A stretch of DNA of 52,374 nt, from positions 1 through 52,374 of the forward strand of contig JASGDB010000060.1 in NCBI GenBank assembly GCA_049841315.1, written 5' to 3'. The notes beneath the pieces are model-generated. The model was not told the DNA's origin and searched no databases. It saw only the letters and a list, made by a program, of their open reading frames with translations. The DNA is from JASGDB01 sp049841315 (GTDB taxonomy: Bacteria; Bacteroidota; Bacteroidia; Flavobacteriales; Weeksellaceae). Below are positions 33,617-42,249 of the stretch, in pieces. Both the position numbers and the translations under genes were made by a program. Each line of letters begins with the position of its first letter. Within the stretch, counting starts at the first letter, position 1.

Positions 33617-34737
33617 TTTTTATAAAGTTTCATTTTTTGGGCTTCTTTTTGGAAGAGCGTTTTCTTGTTTTTATAAAATTCCATAAAATCCTTTTCGGAA
33701 GAATGCCCTTTGAACGGAAGAAAATATTCCACTTCGCTGCCTCCGGGTTTCAGTCCTGCATTTCTCCAAAAAAGAACGTAGGAAAATTTGTGCTTGTCCA
33801 AAACCGGCATCAATACACTGGTAAACCACCGGTTATCGGGAATTTGATTGTATCCGATTTCGCCGATTGCAGGGATTTTGGCGTGAGATTTAGAGGCTTT
33901 ATCCAAAATGTTCATCCAAGAATCCAGATTTTTGGAAAATTCTTCTCCTTTATCGGCTGAACCTCTTTGATAAGCATCAAAAGAGAGCATATCCGCATAT
34001 CGGTCGCCGGGATATCTTTTGAGAAAAACTTCCGGCGAATCAAATTCTGTTCCCGTGTTGTAACTCAAAATCAGATTGTGAAGTCCTTTCGTAACTCTTA
34101 AATAATCGGCGGAAAATCTGAAAAGTTCGATGTATTCTTCATCGGAAGCAGAGTTTGCACCCCACCAAAACCACGTTCCCGTATGTTCGTGAAAAGGTCG
34201 CCAGATTACGGGAATTGCTTCTCCGTTTTTTCCTTTCAGACCCGCTAAAAAATCCGCAATTTTATCCAAATATCCGACAAATTCCGCATAATGTTCTCCT
34301 CCCGGAAATACAGATTTTACGGACGTGTTGGAAAAATCCCAGGCGTTTCCACCCGTAATCGGATTGTTGGCGTGCCAACTGAGGGTAATAATTCCGCCTC
34401 TTTCGTAAGCATCACGAATGTATTGTTTCATTTTATCAAAAGGAACGTCGTCCAGATTTTTGTCTTTTCCCAATTCCAAACCGCCCAATTCCCAACCGTA
34501 AACCGCAGGATAATCTTTCACAATATCTTTCACATCGCTTCTTCCGTCCTGATATTTCCAATAAACGCCGTAAGCCAAATCGTCCTGATGCCCCACGAAA
34601 TACCCTTTTCCCATTGCTTTGGCTAAGTTTTCGTACAGGATAACGGTTTCCTTGGTTGCCTTATCATCGGATAGTTTAAATTGCGCATTGCAAACGGCGA
34701 TAAAACACAAAGACATTAATGCTAATATATTTTTCAT
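33613..34737 (-). CDS. Beta-mannanase, GH26
   Basis: A 374-residue GH26 enzyme with signal peptide (MKNILALMSLCFIAVCNAQ). The acid/base is E184 in VIWRPFHEHTGTWFWWG and the nucleophile E293 in KIPAIGEIGYNQ. LSWHANNPITGGNAWD is also typical of the family. It hydrolyses beta-1,4-mannosidic bonds in mannan, galactomannan or glucomannan. The signal is a standard type I without a lipobox, so it should be periplasmic unless exported further. GH26 members of similar PULs often release mannobiose, which suits the epimerase and GH130 phosphorylase upstream. It lies 25 bases after the GH27 gene and overlaps galK. Confidence 0.93.
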   Translation of the reverse strand: MKNILALMSLCFIAVCNAQFKLSDDKATKETVILYENLAKAMGKGYFVGHQDDLAYGVYWKYQDGRSDVKDIVKDYPAVYGWELGGLELGKDKNLDDVPFDKMKQYIRDAYERGGIITLSWHANNPITGGNAWDFSNTSVKSVFPGGEHYAEFVGYLDKIADFLAGLKGKNGEAIPVIWRPFHEHTGTWFWWGANSASDEEYIELFRFSADYLRVTKGLHNLILSYNTGTEFDSPEVFLKRYPGDRYADMLSFDAYQRGSADKGEEFSKNLDSWMNILDKASKSHAKIPAIGEIGYNQIPDNRWFTSVLMPVLDKHKFSYVLFWRNAGLKPGGSEVEYFLPFKGHSSEKDFMEFYKNKKTLFQKEAQKMKLYKK

Positions 34738-34762
34738 TTTTTTGATAAAATAAGAGATGAAA

Positions 34763-36001
34763 TTATTTCGTCCTGACCAATCGCAGCAAAAGAATATCCT
34801 TTGCAGGAACGCTCGTTTTCAGCGTTTTTTTGGTCGTTCCCAATTCTTGTTTTGTCCAGAGATTGACAAGTTTATAATTCTGAACAGTTGCATCAAATGC
34901 TTTTTTGGAAACTTCATCGTCCGTAAATGTATTGGCTTTCCAGTCAAAACTAAACTCTTTTGCAGATTTGTCCCTGTTTAAAAATGCGACCGCCCAGTCT
35001 CCGTTTTCAAGAGGTTTGAAAAATATTTCAAATTCGCCTTCGTCTTTGTATTTCAATGCCTGAACTCCCAGTTTGTCCTGATTCAAAGCGATAACCTCTC
35101 TGTTGGTAAGGATTTTTCGGGTTTCTTCGTTCATATTTCTCAAATCATTTCCTGCGATAAGCGGTGCCGAAAGCATTGCCCACATCGAGAAATGTGCGCG
35201 GTCTTCATTGGGCGTTAATGCGCCGTTTCCGACTTCCAGCATATCGGGGTCGTTCCAATGTCCCGGACCGGCATATTTTCTGAGACCTTCCTGCATATCC
35301 AGAATCTGCATTGTTCCAAAGGCTTTCCAAGAGCCGTGGTCTTTGATGCAATCAAAACAATTATAAATATCTCCGGTTGTTCGCCAAAGATGACCCACAT
35401 TTTCTGCCCATTCCCAAGGTTTGCTGTCTCCCCATTCGCAAATGCTCAGAACGATTGGTTTTCCTGCTTTTTTCAGTGCCGCCGTAAAGGTTTTGTACGC
35501 ACCTTCCGCTTTTAATCCTTCTGTGTTGCACCAGTCGTATTTCACGTAATCAATTCCCCATTCTGCATACGTTTTTGCATCTTGAAATTCGTAGCCGCGG
35601 CTTCCCGGTCTTCCTCCGCAAGTCATTGAACCTGCATCTGAATAGATTCCGATTTTCAATCCTTTGGAATGAATATAATCGGCAAGGGCTTTCATTCCCG
35701 AAGGAAAACGCTGCGGATTGGGGTGGATAAATCCGTTTTCGTCCCGGTCTCCGTGCCAGCAGTCGTCAATGTTGATATAGGTGTATCCCGCATCTTTCAT
35801 TCCCGAAGAAACCATTGCATCTGCCATTTCTTTGATAAGGTTTTCATCTACATTGCAGGCAAATTTGTTCCAACTGTTCCAGCCCATCGGCGGTGTTAAT
35901 GCCAAATCCGGAAATTTGGTATAGTCCTGCTGATAATTATTCCCCTGAGAAAACACATTGATTGCACTTGCAATCATCAAACTTAATAAGGTTTTTTTCA
36001 T
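34763..36001 (-). CDS. Alpha-galactosidase, GH27
   Basis: A 412-residue GH27 enzyme with a signal peptide (MKKTLLSLMIASAINVFSQ). LTPPMGWNSWNKFAC opens the domain; INIDDCWHGDRD follows. The nucleophile is D156 in DYVKYDWCN and the acid/base D211 in WRTTGDIYNCFDC. The C-terminal beta domain runs from about residue 315. It removes alpha-1,6-linked galactose from galacto(gluco)mannan side chains. It is exported and lies directly upstream of the GH26 mannanase and galK/galT, which form a matching debranching and galactose-use set. Confidence 0.94.
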   Translation of the reverse strand: MKKTLLSLMIASAINVFSQGNNYQQDYTKFPDLALTPPMGWNSWNKFACNVDENLIKEMADAMVSSGMKDAGYTYINIDDCWHGDRDENGFIHPNPQRFPSGMKALADYIHSKGLKIGIYSDAGSMTCGGRPGSRGYEFQDAKTYAEWGIDYVKYDWCNTEGLKAEGAYKTFTAALKKAGKPIVLSICEWGDSKPWEWAENVGHLWRTTGDIYNCFDCIKDHGSWKAFGTMQILDMQEGLRKYAGPGHWNDPDMLEVGNGALTPNEDRAHFSMWAMLSAPLIAGNDLRNMNEETRKILTNREVIALNQDKLGVQALKYKDEGEFEIFFKPLENGDWAVAFLNRDKSAKEFSFDWKANTFTDDEVSKKAFDATVQNYKLVNLWTKQELGTTKKTLKTSVPAKDILLLRLVRTK

Positions 36002-36070
36002 AATATTTTTACTTGGTGTAATGCCTTAAATTTCAGAGTTAAGTCTTCTACAAACATACTTCCTGCTGCA

Positions 36071-36613
36071 TCATTTGGAGTAATCATTATTCTCTTTTTC
36101 TGCAATTTTATTGTATGCTTCCTGATTGAGTGCCGTTATTCTGATGTCGTCAAAATAAAAAGTTCCGGTACATTCCGATAGCGCCAGCATCAGTTTTCCT
36201 ATACGAATCTTGTTTACGGGAATCAATTTTTTAAATTCCGTCCAAGCGGTTGTTCCGTCCAGAGAAGCAATATTTTCTGCTTTTCCGCCCATTTCCACAA
36301 TCATTACGGCTTTGTTCCAATCGCTTTTTCCTTTTTCGACGCCGTCTGTTTTCAGCCAGCCGGAAACTTCTATTGCCACCGTATTTTTAGGAATTGAAAA
36401 CTCCTGATACACGCCTTTCCACTGCGGTGATGTATATTCCGTAATGCTTCCGCTTTTTGCTCCCGATTTTTTGGTGTAAGGCGAAATGGTAAGAATGTCT
36501 TCGCCGTTCCAAAATTCTTTATCCGTTTCAAAACCGCCGTTGTCGATGAGGTTTTTCTGACCAAAAACGGGAATTGCCAGAGCAAAAGATAACATAAAAA
36601 ACAGGTTTTTCAT
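36071..36613 (-). CDS. Small secreted carbohydrate-binding module protein
   Basis: A 180-residue exported protein: signal peptide (MKNLFFMLSFALAIPVFGQ), then a single beta-sandwich (residues 20-165). NLIDNGGFETDKEFW at its start and TGTFYFDDIRITAL at its end are the usual edges of CBM4/CenC-like jelly-roll modules. It has no catalytic module. There is no lipobox, so it is probably periplasmic or released. It lies between the epimerase (6 bases) and the GH27 gene (69 bases). A role in holding mannan fragments near the enzymes is inferred from fold and position. The ligand cannot be told. Confidence 0.72.
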   Translation of the reverse strand: MKNLFFMLSFALAIPVFGQKNLIDNGGFETDKEFWNGEDILTISPYTKKSGAKSGSITEYTSPQWKGVYQEFSIPKNTVAIEVSGWLKTDGVEKGKSDWNKAVMIVEMGGKAENIASLDGTTAWTEFKKLIPVNKIRIGKLMLALSECTGTFYFDDIRITALNQEAYNKIAEKENNDYSK

Positions 36614-36619
36614 TGTATA

Positions 36620-37798
36620 TTATTTTAGTCGTTTTAAAATTTCAAGACACGCTCTTGCGTTGTGATAAGGACATTTCCAGAAACCGGCTTTGTCTTTCTC
36701 TATTTTATTATAATTTTTATCAACACCCCAAAACCATTCTCCGTTTTCTTTATCGATGATGAATTTTTCGGTAAAATTCCAATTTTTTTCAAAAATTTCA
36801 AGATATTTTTTATCGTTTGTCAGTTGATAGGCATTCACAAAACCAATCCACGATTCTGCCTGAACCCACCAATGTTTTTCGGTGGTCAGTTCTTTTTTTT
36901 CGGGGTCAAATTCATACCAAAGTCCGCCGTCTTGGTCAATTCCCTGCAAGGTAACTTCCGCCATTTTTACGGCGTAATTTTTATACTTTCTGATGAGATT
37001 TTCGTCCCCCGAAATTTCTGCGCACCATTGCAAAAGCCAAGCCGCTTCGATGTCGTGTCCGTATGAAATCACGTCTTTTTTCTCGTTCCAATGTTCATCG
37101 AAAAAAAGTTTCAGATGCCAAGAATTTTTGTCGATAAAATACTTGTCGATAATTTCTAAAAGATGAACGATATTTTGTCTTAATTCCTCATTTTTCCAAA
37201 CCTGATAAAGATTCGCAAAAGCCTCAACAATATGAAGATGCGTGTTCATCGTTTTCTTTTCGTTGGCATCTTTTTCGCTCAATCTTACATCTTCTATTTC
37301 GTTCCAATCTTCCGTATATGCCTCAAAATATCCGCCTTTTTCCTTGTCAAAACTATGATTATGAATGCTTTGGTAAAGCAAAATTGCCAAATCCAAAGCG
37401 TCTTTGTTTTCGGAAATTTTGTAAAATTCGCTCAGTCCGTATATTACAAAAGCAAGGGCATACATCTGGTTTTTGGTGTCTTTCGGCGTTCCGTCTGCAT
37501 TGATGCTCCAATAAATTCCGCCAAATTTCGGGTTGAAAAATTTGGTTTTAATTTCTTCAAAAGCGCGCACTGCAATCGCCAAATGCTCCGGATTTTTGGT
37601 AACGGGAAACGCCGCAGAAAACGCCCACAAAATGCGTCCATACATTACCGAACCTTTTTCCGCTTTATCGTTTTTGTTTTCTTCAAAATCAATTTCGCCG
37701 ATAAAACCGCCGTGTTTTTCGTCAATCGTATTTCCTGCCCAATAATTGAGAATATTGGATAATTCTTGTTTAATATTTTTAATGAAATCTAAATTCAT
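36620..37798 (-). CDS. Cellobiose/mannobiose 2-epimerase (AGE family)
   Basis: A 392-residue cytoplasmic member of the N-acylglucosamine/cellobiose 2-epimerase family with an (alpha/alpha)6 barrel. Blocks: LNYWAGNTIDEKHGGFIGEI, VMYGRILWAFSAAF, MNTHLHIVEAFANLY, ISYGHDIEAAWLLQW and KHWWVQAESWIGF, which carry the catalytic histidines. Enzymes of this group convert beta-1,4-mannobiose to mannosyl-glucose and cellobiose to glucosyl-mannose. The GH130 gene next to it makes mannobiose the natural substrate, as in the mannan pathway described for Bacteroides fragilis. It is followed at 6 bases by the carbohydrate-binding protein gene. Confidence 0.88.
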   Translation of the reverse strand: MNLDFIKNIKQELSNILNYWAGNTIDEKHGGFIGEIDFEENKNDKAEKGSVMYGRILWAFSAAFPVTKNPEHLAIAVRAFEEIKTKFFNPKFGGIYWSINADGTPKDTKNQMYALAFVIYGLSEFYKISENKDALDLAILLYQSIHNHSFDKEKGGYFEAYTEDWNEIEDVRLSEKDANEKKTMNTHLHIVEAFANLYQVWKNEELRQNIVHLLEIIDKYFIDKNSWHLKLFFDEHWNEKKDVISYGHDIEAAWLLQWCAEISGDENLIRKYKNYAVKMAEVTLQGIDQDGGLWYEFDPEKKELTTEKHWWVQAESWIGFVNAYQLTNDKKYLEIFEKNWNFTEKFIIDKENGEWFWGVDKNYNKIEKDKAGFWKCPYHNARACLEILKRLK

Positions 37799-37810
37799 TT
37801 TTGAATAATT

Positions 37811-37830
37811 TTAACGCAAAGCCCGCAAAA
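37811..37830. repeat. Single AACGCAAAG arm, copy C
   Basis: TTAACGCAAAGCCCGCAAAA matches the left arm of the elements at 29181 and 39093 but has no partner. It lies between the epimerase start and the GH130 stop. Confidence 0.6.
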
Positions 37831-37842
37831 TTTTTTTTGAAA

Positions 37843-39060
37843 TTATTGAGAATATTTTAGAAATTTTTCTCCCCTTTGGGGAAGGGGGCTTTTATTATTT
37901 TCTACAATGCTAATAATGGTTTGCACCGATTCGTAAGACGTGAGTTTGTCTTCCGAAGTATGGATGCAATAATCCACCAACTGCGCAACAGAAGACGTTG
38001 CAACGTGCATTCTGGTATCGGAAGAAGCGTAATAAATAAAGACTTTTCCGTCCTCATCAGCAATCCAGCCGTTGGAAAACACGACATTGGAAACATCGCC
38101 GATTCTTTCCTGATTTTCGGGTGCTAAAAAATATCCGGCAGGTTTGTAAATGACTTTCCCCAAATCCTGCAAATCCGTCATAAACAGATACAAAACATAA
38201 CGCAATCCGGCAGCGGTATTTCTCACGCCGTGAGCCAGATGAAGCCAGCCTTTTTCGGTTTTTACAGGTGCGGGACCAAGTCCGTTTTTCAGTTCGTAAA
38301 CCGTGTGATAGGTTTTTCCGTAGATGATATTTTCGTTTTCTACAACGGGATTTTCCATATTTTTTACAAATCCGAGCCCGATTCCGCCGCCGTTTCCGAC
38401 ATCAATAAATCCGTCTTGCGGACGCGTGTAAAGGGCGTATTTTCCGTCCACAAATTCGGGGTGAAGCACCACATTTCTCTGCTGTCCCGTATTGGAAATC
38501 AAATCGGGAAGTCTTTCCCAATGGATTAAATCTTTTGTTCTCACAATTCCTGCATTGGCAATCGCCTGGGAAGTGTCGCCTTTCGGTGCGTTCGGGTCTT
38601 TTCTTTCGGTGCAGAAAATGCCGTAAACAAAACCATCTTCGTGATTGACCAAACGCATATCGTAAACATTGGTGTCGGGATTTCCTTCAATTTGAGGAAT
38701 CACAATCGGCTTTTCCCAAAATCTGAATTGGTCGATTCCGTTTTCGGATTCTGCAATGGCGAAAAACGATTTTCTGTCGTACCCTTCCACACGAACTGCG
38801 AGAATGTATTTTCCGTTCCATTTCATTGCGCCTGCGTTGAAAGCGGCATTAATCCCGAAACGTTCCATAAAAAACGGGTTCGTTTCTTCATTAAAATCAT
38901 ATCGCCATTCCAACGGTGTGTGCGCAGCCGTTACAACAGGGTTTTGGTATCGTGTGAAAATTCCGTTTCCTGCTTCATCGGCAGGAGAATTTTTCTGTGA
39001 GATTAATTTTTCAAATTCTTCTGTAACCGCATTTTTTCGGGTTGTGAATAAATCGCTCAT
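37843..39060 (-). CDS. 4-O-beta-D-mannosyl-D-glucose phosphorylase, GH130
   Basis: A 405-residue GH130 enzyme without a signal peptide, so cytoplasmic. The catalytic aspartate is D134 in TNVYDMRLVNHEDGF; FNAGAMKWNGKYILAVRVEG, LGPAPVKTEKGWLHLAHGVR and VSNVVFSNGWIADED are family blocks. Subfamily 1 members split mannosyl-glucose with phosphate into mannose-1-phosphate and glucose, following the 2-epimerase encoded just downstream. The last 15 or so residues (KSPLPQRGEKFLKYSQ) are encoded by a stray palindromic repeat arm (37866-37890) and probably are not part of the original protein. Some GH130 enzymes act on mannan oligomers instead, but the residue pattern and context favour the disaccharide. 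Confidence 0.9.
   Translation of the reverse strand: MSDLFTTRKNAVTEEFEKLISQKNSPADEAGNGIFTRYQNPVVTAAHTPLEWRYDFNEETNPFFMERFGINAAFNAGAMKWNGKYILAVRVEGYDRKSFFAIAESENGIDQFRFWEKPIVIPQIEGNPDTNVYDMRLVNHEDGFVYGIFCTERKDPNAPKGDTSQAIANAGIVRTKDLIHWERLPDLISNTGQQRNVVLHPEFVDGKYALYTRPQDGFIDVGNGGGIGLGFVKNMENPVVENENIIYGKTYHTVYELKNGLGPAPVKTEKGWLHLAHGVRNTAAGLRYVLYLFMTDLQDLGKVIYKPAGYFLAPENQERIGDVSNVVFSNGWIADEDGKVFIYYASSDTRMHVATSSVAQLVDYCIHTSEDKLTSYESVQTIISIVENNKSPLPQRGEKFLKYSQ
37866..37890. repeat. Solo CCCCTTTGGGG repeat arm forming the GH130 C-terminus
   Basis: These 25 bases differ by one base from both arms of the inverted repeat at 40691-40826. They are translated as part of the last residues of the GH130 protein; no partner arm is seen nearby. 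Confidence 0.78.
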
Positions 39061-39092
39061 TTTTATATTTTAAAATTTTTCGTTTATTTTAT

Positions 39093-39259
39093 TTAATCGC
39101 AAAGTCCGCAAAGATTTTTTTAATTTATTGAAAATATTTTTCGCTCGCTAAGGCACTTCATTCAGCAATGGTAAAATATTTTTATTGCTGAGTGTAACGC
39201 CGTTGCGACCGAAATTTTTTCATTTTTAAAATTAAATTCTCTTGTGTTCGTTGCGTTTA
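39093..39259. repeat. AACGCAAAG inverted-repeat element, copy B
   Basis: The left arm TTAATCGCAAAGTCCGCAAAG (39093-39113) and the right arm TGTTCGTTGCGTTTA (39244-39259) resemble copy A at 29181-29352, with an inner CATTCAGCAA / TTGCTGAGTG pair. It fills the 208-base gap between the transporter and GH130 genes. Confidence 0.75.
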
Positions 39260-39268
39260 TTTTAATTC

Positions 39269-40744
39269 TTAATTTTTTAATTCTTTAATTCTTTTTTCGT
39301 TCAGTTGCCGGGTAATTTCTTTTACTTTTTTGTCGGAAAGCGGATAAAACATCATTCCCAAAAATGCCAAAACACAACAGATTGCGGGTAAAATGCTTAT
39401 CATCAATCGCTCGCCGAAAATGGTTTGTGAAGATTGAGAAACGGCATCGGGAACGTAATTGAAATAAGCCAAAATCCAGCCGCTCATTGCTGCTCCCAAA
39501 GCCCAGCCCAGTTTCTGCGACATTGATGAAGACGAGAAAATAAGACCTGTTGCACGTCTTCCTGTCAGTAATTCCTGATGGTCCACAATATCGGCAAACA
39601 TCGACCAAAGCAGGGGCAAAACGTATCCCGCAAAAACAGAAATCAAAAATTGAAGTGCCAAAATCAACGCCAGATTATTTGGAACGAAGTAAAATGCAAC
39701 GCTCAAAACACCCGCCAAAAAAATAGAAATCATATAGGTTTTTTTCTTCCCGAATTTTGCAGACAAAGACGGCGCGGCAATGACGCCCAACAAATTCGCA
39801 GCCTGACCAACCAAAAAATAAATCGTGGTAATATCCCAACCTGTTCCCGCCATTTTGTAATTCATTTTTACAAAATCACGGAAATAATAAATCGCAACGC
39901 TGTCCCGAACGGCATTGAACAACAACGCCGCCAAACCTGTCGCCACCAAAATCCACCAAGGTCTGTTGTGGAACAGATTTTTCAAATCGGTTTTTATGGA
40001 AACATTGTCTTCGGTTTCAATCTGCTGAACGCGTTCTTTCGTCCAACTAAAACACAGCAAAAAGAGAACAACGCAAAGCAGACCAATTATGCCGACTCCC
40101 AAAGTCCACGCAATTCCCGAAGTGCTGACAGAAGCATCAACCGCATTTTTTGTTTTTTCAAAATTTTCGGCATCAAAGGTTTTTGCAAAGAAATCAATGA
40201 GCGGCTGCAAAAGCATAAAGGTAACGAAACTCCCGATAAATGCAAAGGACATTCGGTATGATGAAAGCGAATTTCTCTCGTCGGGATTTGCAGAAATCGA
40301 GCCCAAAAGCGATGCGTAAGGAACGTTGATGAGCGAATAAACAATCATCATCAGCGAATAAGTAATGTAAGCGTAAACGAGTTTTCCGCCGCTTGAAAAA
40401 TCGGGAACAAAAAACGTGATAACACCCATTACCGCAAACGGAAGTGCAAACCAAAGCAAATACGGACGGTATTTTCCGAATTTGGATTTTGTCCGGTCTG
40501 CCATAATTCCTACAAAAACATCGAAAAACGAATCCCAAAGTCTTGCAATGAGAAACATCGTTCCGGCTGCTGCTGCCGTAATCCCGAAAACGTCGGTGTA
40601 GAAAAACAGGGAATACATTCCGAAAATTTTCCAAAACATTGATGAGGCGGCATCTCCGAAACCGTAACCGATTTTTTCTTTTATGCTAACAGCCCCCGTC
40701 CCCAAAGGGGAGAAACTGCTGATATTTTGTTTATTATTTTGCAT
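39269..40744 (-). CDS. GPH-family sugar:cation symporter (MFS)
   Basis: A 491-residue inner-membrane transporter of the glycoside-pentoside-hexuronide family with about 12 hydrophobic segments. SIKEKIGYGFGDAASSMFWK opens the first helix and MADRTKSKFGKYRPYLLW is the conserved loop after helix 2. In mannan loci such carriers bring mannobiose or mannosyl-glucose into the cytoplasm. The first 18 residues are unusual: residues 10-18 (SFSPLGTGA) are encoded by the left arm of a palindromic element (40691-40715), and the start codon lies in that element's spacer, so the present N-terminus was probably supplied by the insertion. An ancestral start nearer the SIKEKIGYG block has been replaced or bypassed. 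Confidence 0.9.
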   Translation of the reverse strand: MQNNKQNISSFSPLGTGAVSIKEKIGYGFGDAASSMFWKIFGMYSLFFYTDVFGITAAAAGTMFLIARLWDSFFDVFVGIMADRTKSKFGKYRPYLLWFALPFAVMGVITFFVPDFSSGGKLVYAYITYSLMMIVYSLINVPYASLLGSISANPDERNSLSSYRMSFAFIGSFVTFMLLQPLIDFFAKTFDAENFEKTKNAVDASVSTSGIAWTLGVGIIGLLCVVLFLLCFSWTKERVQQIETEDNVSIKTDLKNLFHNRPWWILVATGLAALLFNAVRDSVAIYYFRDFVKMNYKMAGTGWDITTIYFLVGQAANLLGVIAAPSLSAKFGKKKTYMISIFLAGVLSVAFYFVPNNLALILALQFLISVFAGYVLPLLWSMFADIVDHQELLTGRRATGLIFSSSSMSQKLGWALGAAMSGWILAYFNYVPDAVSQSSQTIFGERLMISILPAICCVLAFLGMMFYPLSDKKVKEITRQLNEKRIKELKN

Positions 40745-40826
40745 TTGAATTTTTATTTTTTATAAATTTTTTTAATTTTTAAAAAGTCATTTTGTCGGAA
40801 TTTTCTCCCCTTTGGGGACGGGGGCT
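40691..40826. repeat. Perfect 25-bp inverted repeat around the transporter start
   Basis: The arms 40691-40715 and 40802-40826 are exact reverse complements over 25 bases (core CCCCAAAGGGG / CCCCTTTGGGG), with an 86-base spacer. The spacer contains the transporter start codon. The right arm ends one base before the stop codon of the GH5_7 gene (40827). Confidence 0.9.
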
Positions 40827-42107
40827 TTATTTTGAATACTTTCTAATCATTTCCCAAGTTGATGTGTCGCTGTCGAAAACGGCGTTCAAACCTTGTTCTT
40901 CCATTGGCGGGTCGCCCATATAATCGTCGCCTTTTTTCCAGAAAATCTGGTTGGGAATCGGTCGGGAAATTCCGCCGAACGCCCAAAAAGAACTTCCCGC
41001 AAATGCTCCGTTTTTAAATTTTTCGCTTTGCCAGAGTTCAAAAACCGCTTCATAATAATCGTTTCTGAGATTTGTGGTGAAATTGATGTCGAAAGAATGA
41101 TGGTCTCTCGGGAAACCAAATTCTTCCAAAACCAAAGGTTTTTTGAGTTCTTCGGCAACGGAAATATGTTTTCTGATGTAATCCAGCGTTTTGGTTTTTG
41201 TATTTTCAAAACCTTCGTTCATTTTATCTTTCTCGAACCAGCCCCAGTTTTTGGGCCAAATGTGAATCGTAAGATAGTCTATATTTTTATCGGCGTGATT
41301 TTCTTTGTAAAGTGCCATATTTTCGGTTCCCATTTCGCCCTCGCTTCCTGTGGTTACGAGATGTTTTTTGTCCAAAGATTTGATAAAAGCCGCCGTTCCT
41401 GCAATGAATTTTTTGTAATTTTCGTTGGCAGCAGGGCGCATTGGTCTCGGTTCGTTGGCGATTTCCCAAGCCATAATGCTTTTATCTTTTTTGTATGGTC
41501 TTCCGTTGACGGAATTTTTTCGGTTAATGATTCTTTCCACCTGAACTTTGTATTGATTGATACATTCTTCGCAGGAATAAAACTGTGAAGTCAAATCTCT
41601 CAATTCGTCCCAATTTTGTGCGCGTTTCAGGGTTTCGTTGTCGATTTTTCCGTTCCAATTCAGGTATTGCAAAAAACCGCCGCTCCATTCCCAATTATTC
41701 GAGAGAAACAAAACGACCTTGAAATTCCGTTTTGCGGCTTCGTCCAAAAGAATGTCCAACCCTTTCAGATTTTCATCATTAAATTTTCCTTTTTCGTATT
41801 GAAAACTCGGTTCTACACGATTGACCCCGTTGATTTTTCCGCTTCCTTCCACGCCTGCCAAAACACGGATATTGGTAACGTTTTGTGATTTCAAAAAATC
41901 CAATTCTTTCCGCAAACGCTCAATTCCTTTTTTCGGATTTTTCTCCAAACCAAGATAGGAAGCATACCAAAAATTGGCTCCTACAAAGTAATAAGGCTGA
42001 TTTTTATGATAAAACTGATTATTTCTTACCTTGATAAAACTTTGGGCAAAAACCCCGTTTGATACACTGAATAAGGATAATAATAAAATTTTTAGGAACG
42101 AATTCAT
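40827..42107 (-). CDS. Secreted endo-beta-1,4-mannanase, GH5 subfamily 7-like
   Basis: A 426-residue GH5 enzyme: signal peptide (MNSFLKILLLSLFSVSNGVFAQ), then a TIM barrel starting FYHKNQPYYFVGANFWYAS. The acid/base is E219 in MAWEIANEPRPM; the nucleophile is in PLVLEEFGFPRD (E329). YLTIHIWPKNWGWF and the long second loop follow the GH5_7 mannanase pattern. It cleaves internal bonds of mannan chains and, as first gene of the operon, probably starts the breakdown. In-frame ATGs at 42119 and 42125 are possible; 42107 gives the best signal peptide and sits 30 bases after a -7 box. A standard signal and no lipobox suggest periplasm or release. Confidence 0.88.
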   Translation of the reverse strand: MNSFLKILLLSLFSVSNGVFAQSFIKVRNNQFYHKNQPYYFVGANFWYASYLGLEKNPKKGIERLRKELDFLKSQNVTNIRVLAGVEGSGKINGVNRVEPSFQYEKGKFNDENLKGLDILLDEAAKRNFKVVLFLSNNWEWSGGFLQYLNWNGKIDNETLKRAQNWDELRDLTSQFYSCEECINQYKVQVERIINRKNSVNGRPYKKDKSIMAWEIANEPRPMRPAANENYKKFIAGTAAFIKSLDKKHLVTTGSEGEMGTENMALYKENHADKNIDYLTIHIWPKNWGWFEKDKMNEGFENTKTKTLDYIRKHISVAEELKKPLVLEEFGFPRDHHSFDINFTTNLRNDYYEAVFELWQSEKFKNGAFAGSSFWAFGGISRPIPNQIFWKKGDDYMGDPPMEEQGLNAVFDSDTSTWEMIRKYSK

Positions 42108-42136
42108 AGAATAATTCATTAACATTTAATTAATAT

Positions 42137-42162
42137 CAAATATATTTACATAAGTTTGTAAA
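42137..42162 (-). promoter_or_regulatory. PUL operon promoter with a TTTACA-N6-TGTAAA palindrome
   Basis: TATATTTG on the minus strand (42137-42144) fits the -7 consensus for the 12-gene operon. The palindrome TTTACA (42145-42150) / TGTAAA (42157-42162) adjoins it upstream and covers the spacer between the -7 and -33 positions. It lies in the 142-base gap shared with the divergent AraC gene, so it is a candidate operator. Confidence 0.5.
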
Positions 42163-42249
42163 AGATAATATTATTTTGTCATTTTTATATATAAATCATT
42201 CAAAAATAATATAAAACTCTGTTTTTCAATTAATTAAAAATAATACATT

